This document shows, piece after piece, positions 62,871 to 64,000 of a DNA stretch of 64,000 nt (the stretch's first letter is position 1; the number at the start of each line of letters is the position of its first letter). Made by a program: the position numbers and the translations under genes. The notes below the pieces were generated by a model. That model had not been told where the DNA came from, ran no database searches, and worked only from the letters and a program-made list of their open reading frames with translations. The stretch is from Luoshenia tenuis (GTDB lineage Bacteria; Bacillota; Clostridia; Christensenellales; GCA-900066905). The stretch is from the NCBI RefSeq assembly GCF_014384745.1, contig NZ_JACRSO010000003.1, positions 186,001 to 250,000 of the forward strand. The letters run 5' to 3'.

Positions 62871-64000
62871 ATGGCTAAACGCGTGTTTCTAATCGTTTTA
62901 GATAGTTTGGGGATCGGCGCACTGCCGGACGCGGCGGAGTTTGGAGACACGGGGAGCAATACCCTGCGCGCAGTTGCCGGCGCACAGGGATTTTCGGCGC
63001 CCAACCTGCGGCAATTAGGGCTTTTTAATATTGAGGGCGCCCCGGAAGGGTTGAGCGCGCCTCAGCCCAGCGGAAATTTTGCCCGGATGGCCGAACGCTC
63101 CCGCGGCAAGGATACCACCACCGGGCATTGGGAGATCACCGGGGTGATCTCCCCCAAAGCCATGCCGACCTTCCCCCAGGGTTTTCCGCAGGAGGTGATC
63201 CGCGCATTTGAGCAGCGGACCGGCCGGGGCGTGCTGTGCAACCGCCCTTACTCCGGCACGCAAGTCATTGCCGACTATGGACAGGAGCATTTGGATACCG
63301 GCAAGCTGATCGTCTACACTTCGGCCGACAGCGTATTTCAGATCGCCGCGCACGAGAGCCTGGTTCCCCCGGAGGAGCTATACCGCTATTGCCGTATGGC
63401 CCGGGAGATTCTGCAGGGGCCTTACGCGGTGGGCCGCGTGATCGCCCGTCCCTTTACCGGACAGGCGCCGCACTTTACCCGTACGCCCCGCCGCCACGAT
63501 TTTTCGCTGCTGCCGCCTAAAGATACCCTGTTGGATTTGCTGTGCGCCGCCGGGCGGGAGGTGATCGCCGTGGGCAAGATCAAGGACATATTTGGCGGGC
63601 GCGGGGTGACGCGCGCGCTGCCCACTGCCGGGAATGCCGAGGGGATCGTCCGTACCTTGGAGCTGACGCGGGCGCCGTTTTACGGCCTTTGCTTTGTCAA
63701 CCTGGTGGACTTTGACATGCTTTATGGACACCGGAACGATGTGCAGGGCTACGCCAGGGCACTGGAGGCTTTTGACCAGGCGCTGCCCGCCATCATGGAA
63801 GGAATGGGGCAGGAGGATATCCTGATGATCACGGCGGACCATGGCTGCGACCCTTCGACGCCATCTACCGACCATTCCCGCGAATACACGCCGCTTTTGG
63901 CCTGGGGGCCGGCGCTCAAGGGCGGCGTGGACCTGGGCACGCGCGCCAGCTTTGCGGATATTGCCCAGACCGTGTTGCAGGCCCTGAACGTTAAGGGAGA
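62871..64000 (+). CDS. deoB: Phosphopentomutase (3' end outside window)
   Basis: About 376 of an expected 390 residues are present. It interconverts ribose-1- and ribose-5-phosphate (and the deoxy forms) in nucleoside salvage. Alkaline-phosphatase-fold metal motifs are visible: LIVLDSLGIG, GKDTTTGHWE, VNLVDFDMLYGHRND, TADHGCDP and STDHSREYTP. GGAGG lies 10 nt before the ATG. It follows the noncoding RNA's terminator by 54 bp, so it must have its own promoter, which I cannot pick out with confidence. Confidence 0.95.
   Translation, partial: MAKRVFLIVLDSLGIGALPDAAEFGDTGSNTLRAVAGAQGFSAPNLRQLGLFNIEGAPEGLSAPQPSGNFARMAERSRGKDTTTGHWEITGVISPKAMPTFPQGFPQEVIRAFEQRTGRGVLCNRPYSGTQVIADYGQEHLDTGKLIVYTSADSVFQIAAHESLVPPEELYRYCRMAREILQGPYAVGRVIARPFTGQAPHFTRTPRRHDFSLLPPKDTLLDLLCAAGREVIAVGKIKDIFGGRGVTRALPTAGNAEGIVRTLELTRAPFYGLCFVNLVDFDMLYGHRNDVQGYARALEAFDQALPAIMEGMGQEDILMITADHGCDPSTPSTDHSREYTPLLAWGPALKGGVDLGTRASFADIAQTVLQALNVKG

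Overview
The window looks like a chromosomal segment of a high-GC, anaerobic, probably spore-forming member of the Clostridia (Bacillota). The evidence is the DUF2232-rplI-dnaB neighbourhood, a DUF1292 protein, CsoR-type copper control, a GlgC/GlgD pair, a long single-chain PurL, strong AGGAGG-type ribosome binding sites with frequent TTG/GTG starts, and a Cys-rich coat-like protein behind a possible sigma-K promoter. I see no prophage, insertion sequence, CRISPR array, rRNA or tRNA. A Christensenellales-like lineage is a guess from gene content.

Layout. 1-10.7 kb (minus strand): a complete glycogen module, glgB-glgC-glgD-glgA, then glgP with its own promoter and a terminator hairpin just ahead of its ribosome binding site, then a neopullulanase-type GH13 enzyme cut by the window edge. 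GlgA (N-terminus) and GlgB (C-terminus) carry Lys/Ala/Pro-rich basic tails, and glgA has a second perfect Shine-Dalgarno and ATG exactly where the tail ends. 11.2-14.4 kb: an aldo/keto reductase and a DUF4838/GH163-like protein. 14.4-19 kb: a LysR regulator divergent from a sulfite-reductase-like iron-sulfur protein and a FecCD-type ABC importer whose permease lacks about 65-70 residues. 19-25.2 kb: dnaB, ldh, rplI, a DUF2232 membrane protein, nudC, a YbaK-type deacylase and a DUF1292 protein. 25.5-31.8 kb: a TIM-barrel epimerase, four tandem TIM44-like/zinc-ribbon surface proteins, an HD-domain protein and a Cys-rich protein.

31.9-46 kb (plus strand): epimerase, 2-hydroxyacid dehydrogenase, DUF1015, aspartate kinase and AEC permease; then purL; then five tandem divergent TIM-barrel isomerase/epimerase paralogs. 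46-59.3 kb: two lipoproteins (one transglutaminase-like), a Dabb protein, serC-serA, rarA, a DUF362 iron-sulfur protein, a CE15-like esterase, hydroxypyruvate isomerase, csoR and a P1B ATPase with three CsoR-type operators, and an SDR dehydrogenase. 59.3-64 kb: tldD-tldE, an independent noncoding transcription unit of about 580 nt with its own promoter, an internal double 9-bp pseudoknot and a terminator, then deoB, cut by the window edge.

The strongest candidate for something new is the 62.2-62.8 kb RNA. It has no supportable reading frame, is bounded by a good promoter and a strong intrinsic terminator, and shows many complementary helices. Its size is in the range of the large ornate bacterial RNAs (ROOL, OLE, GOLLD), but I could not identify it by sequence.
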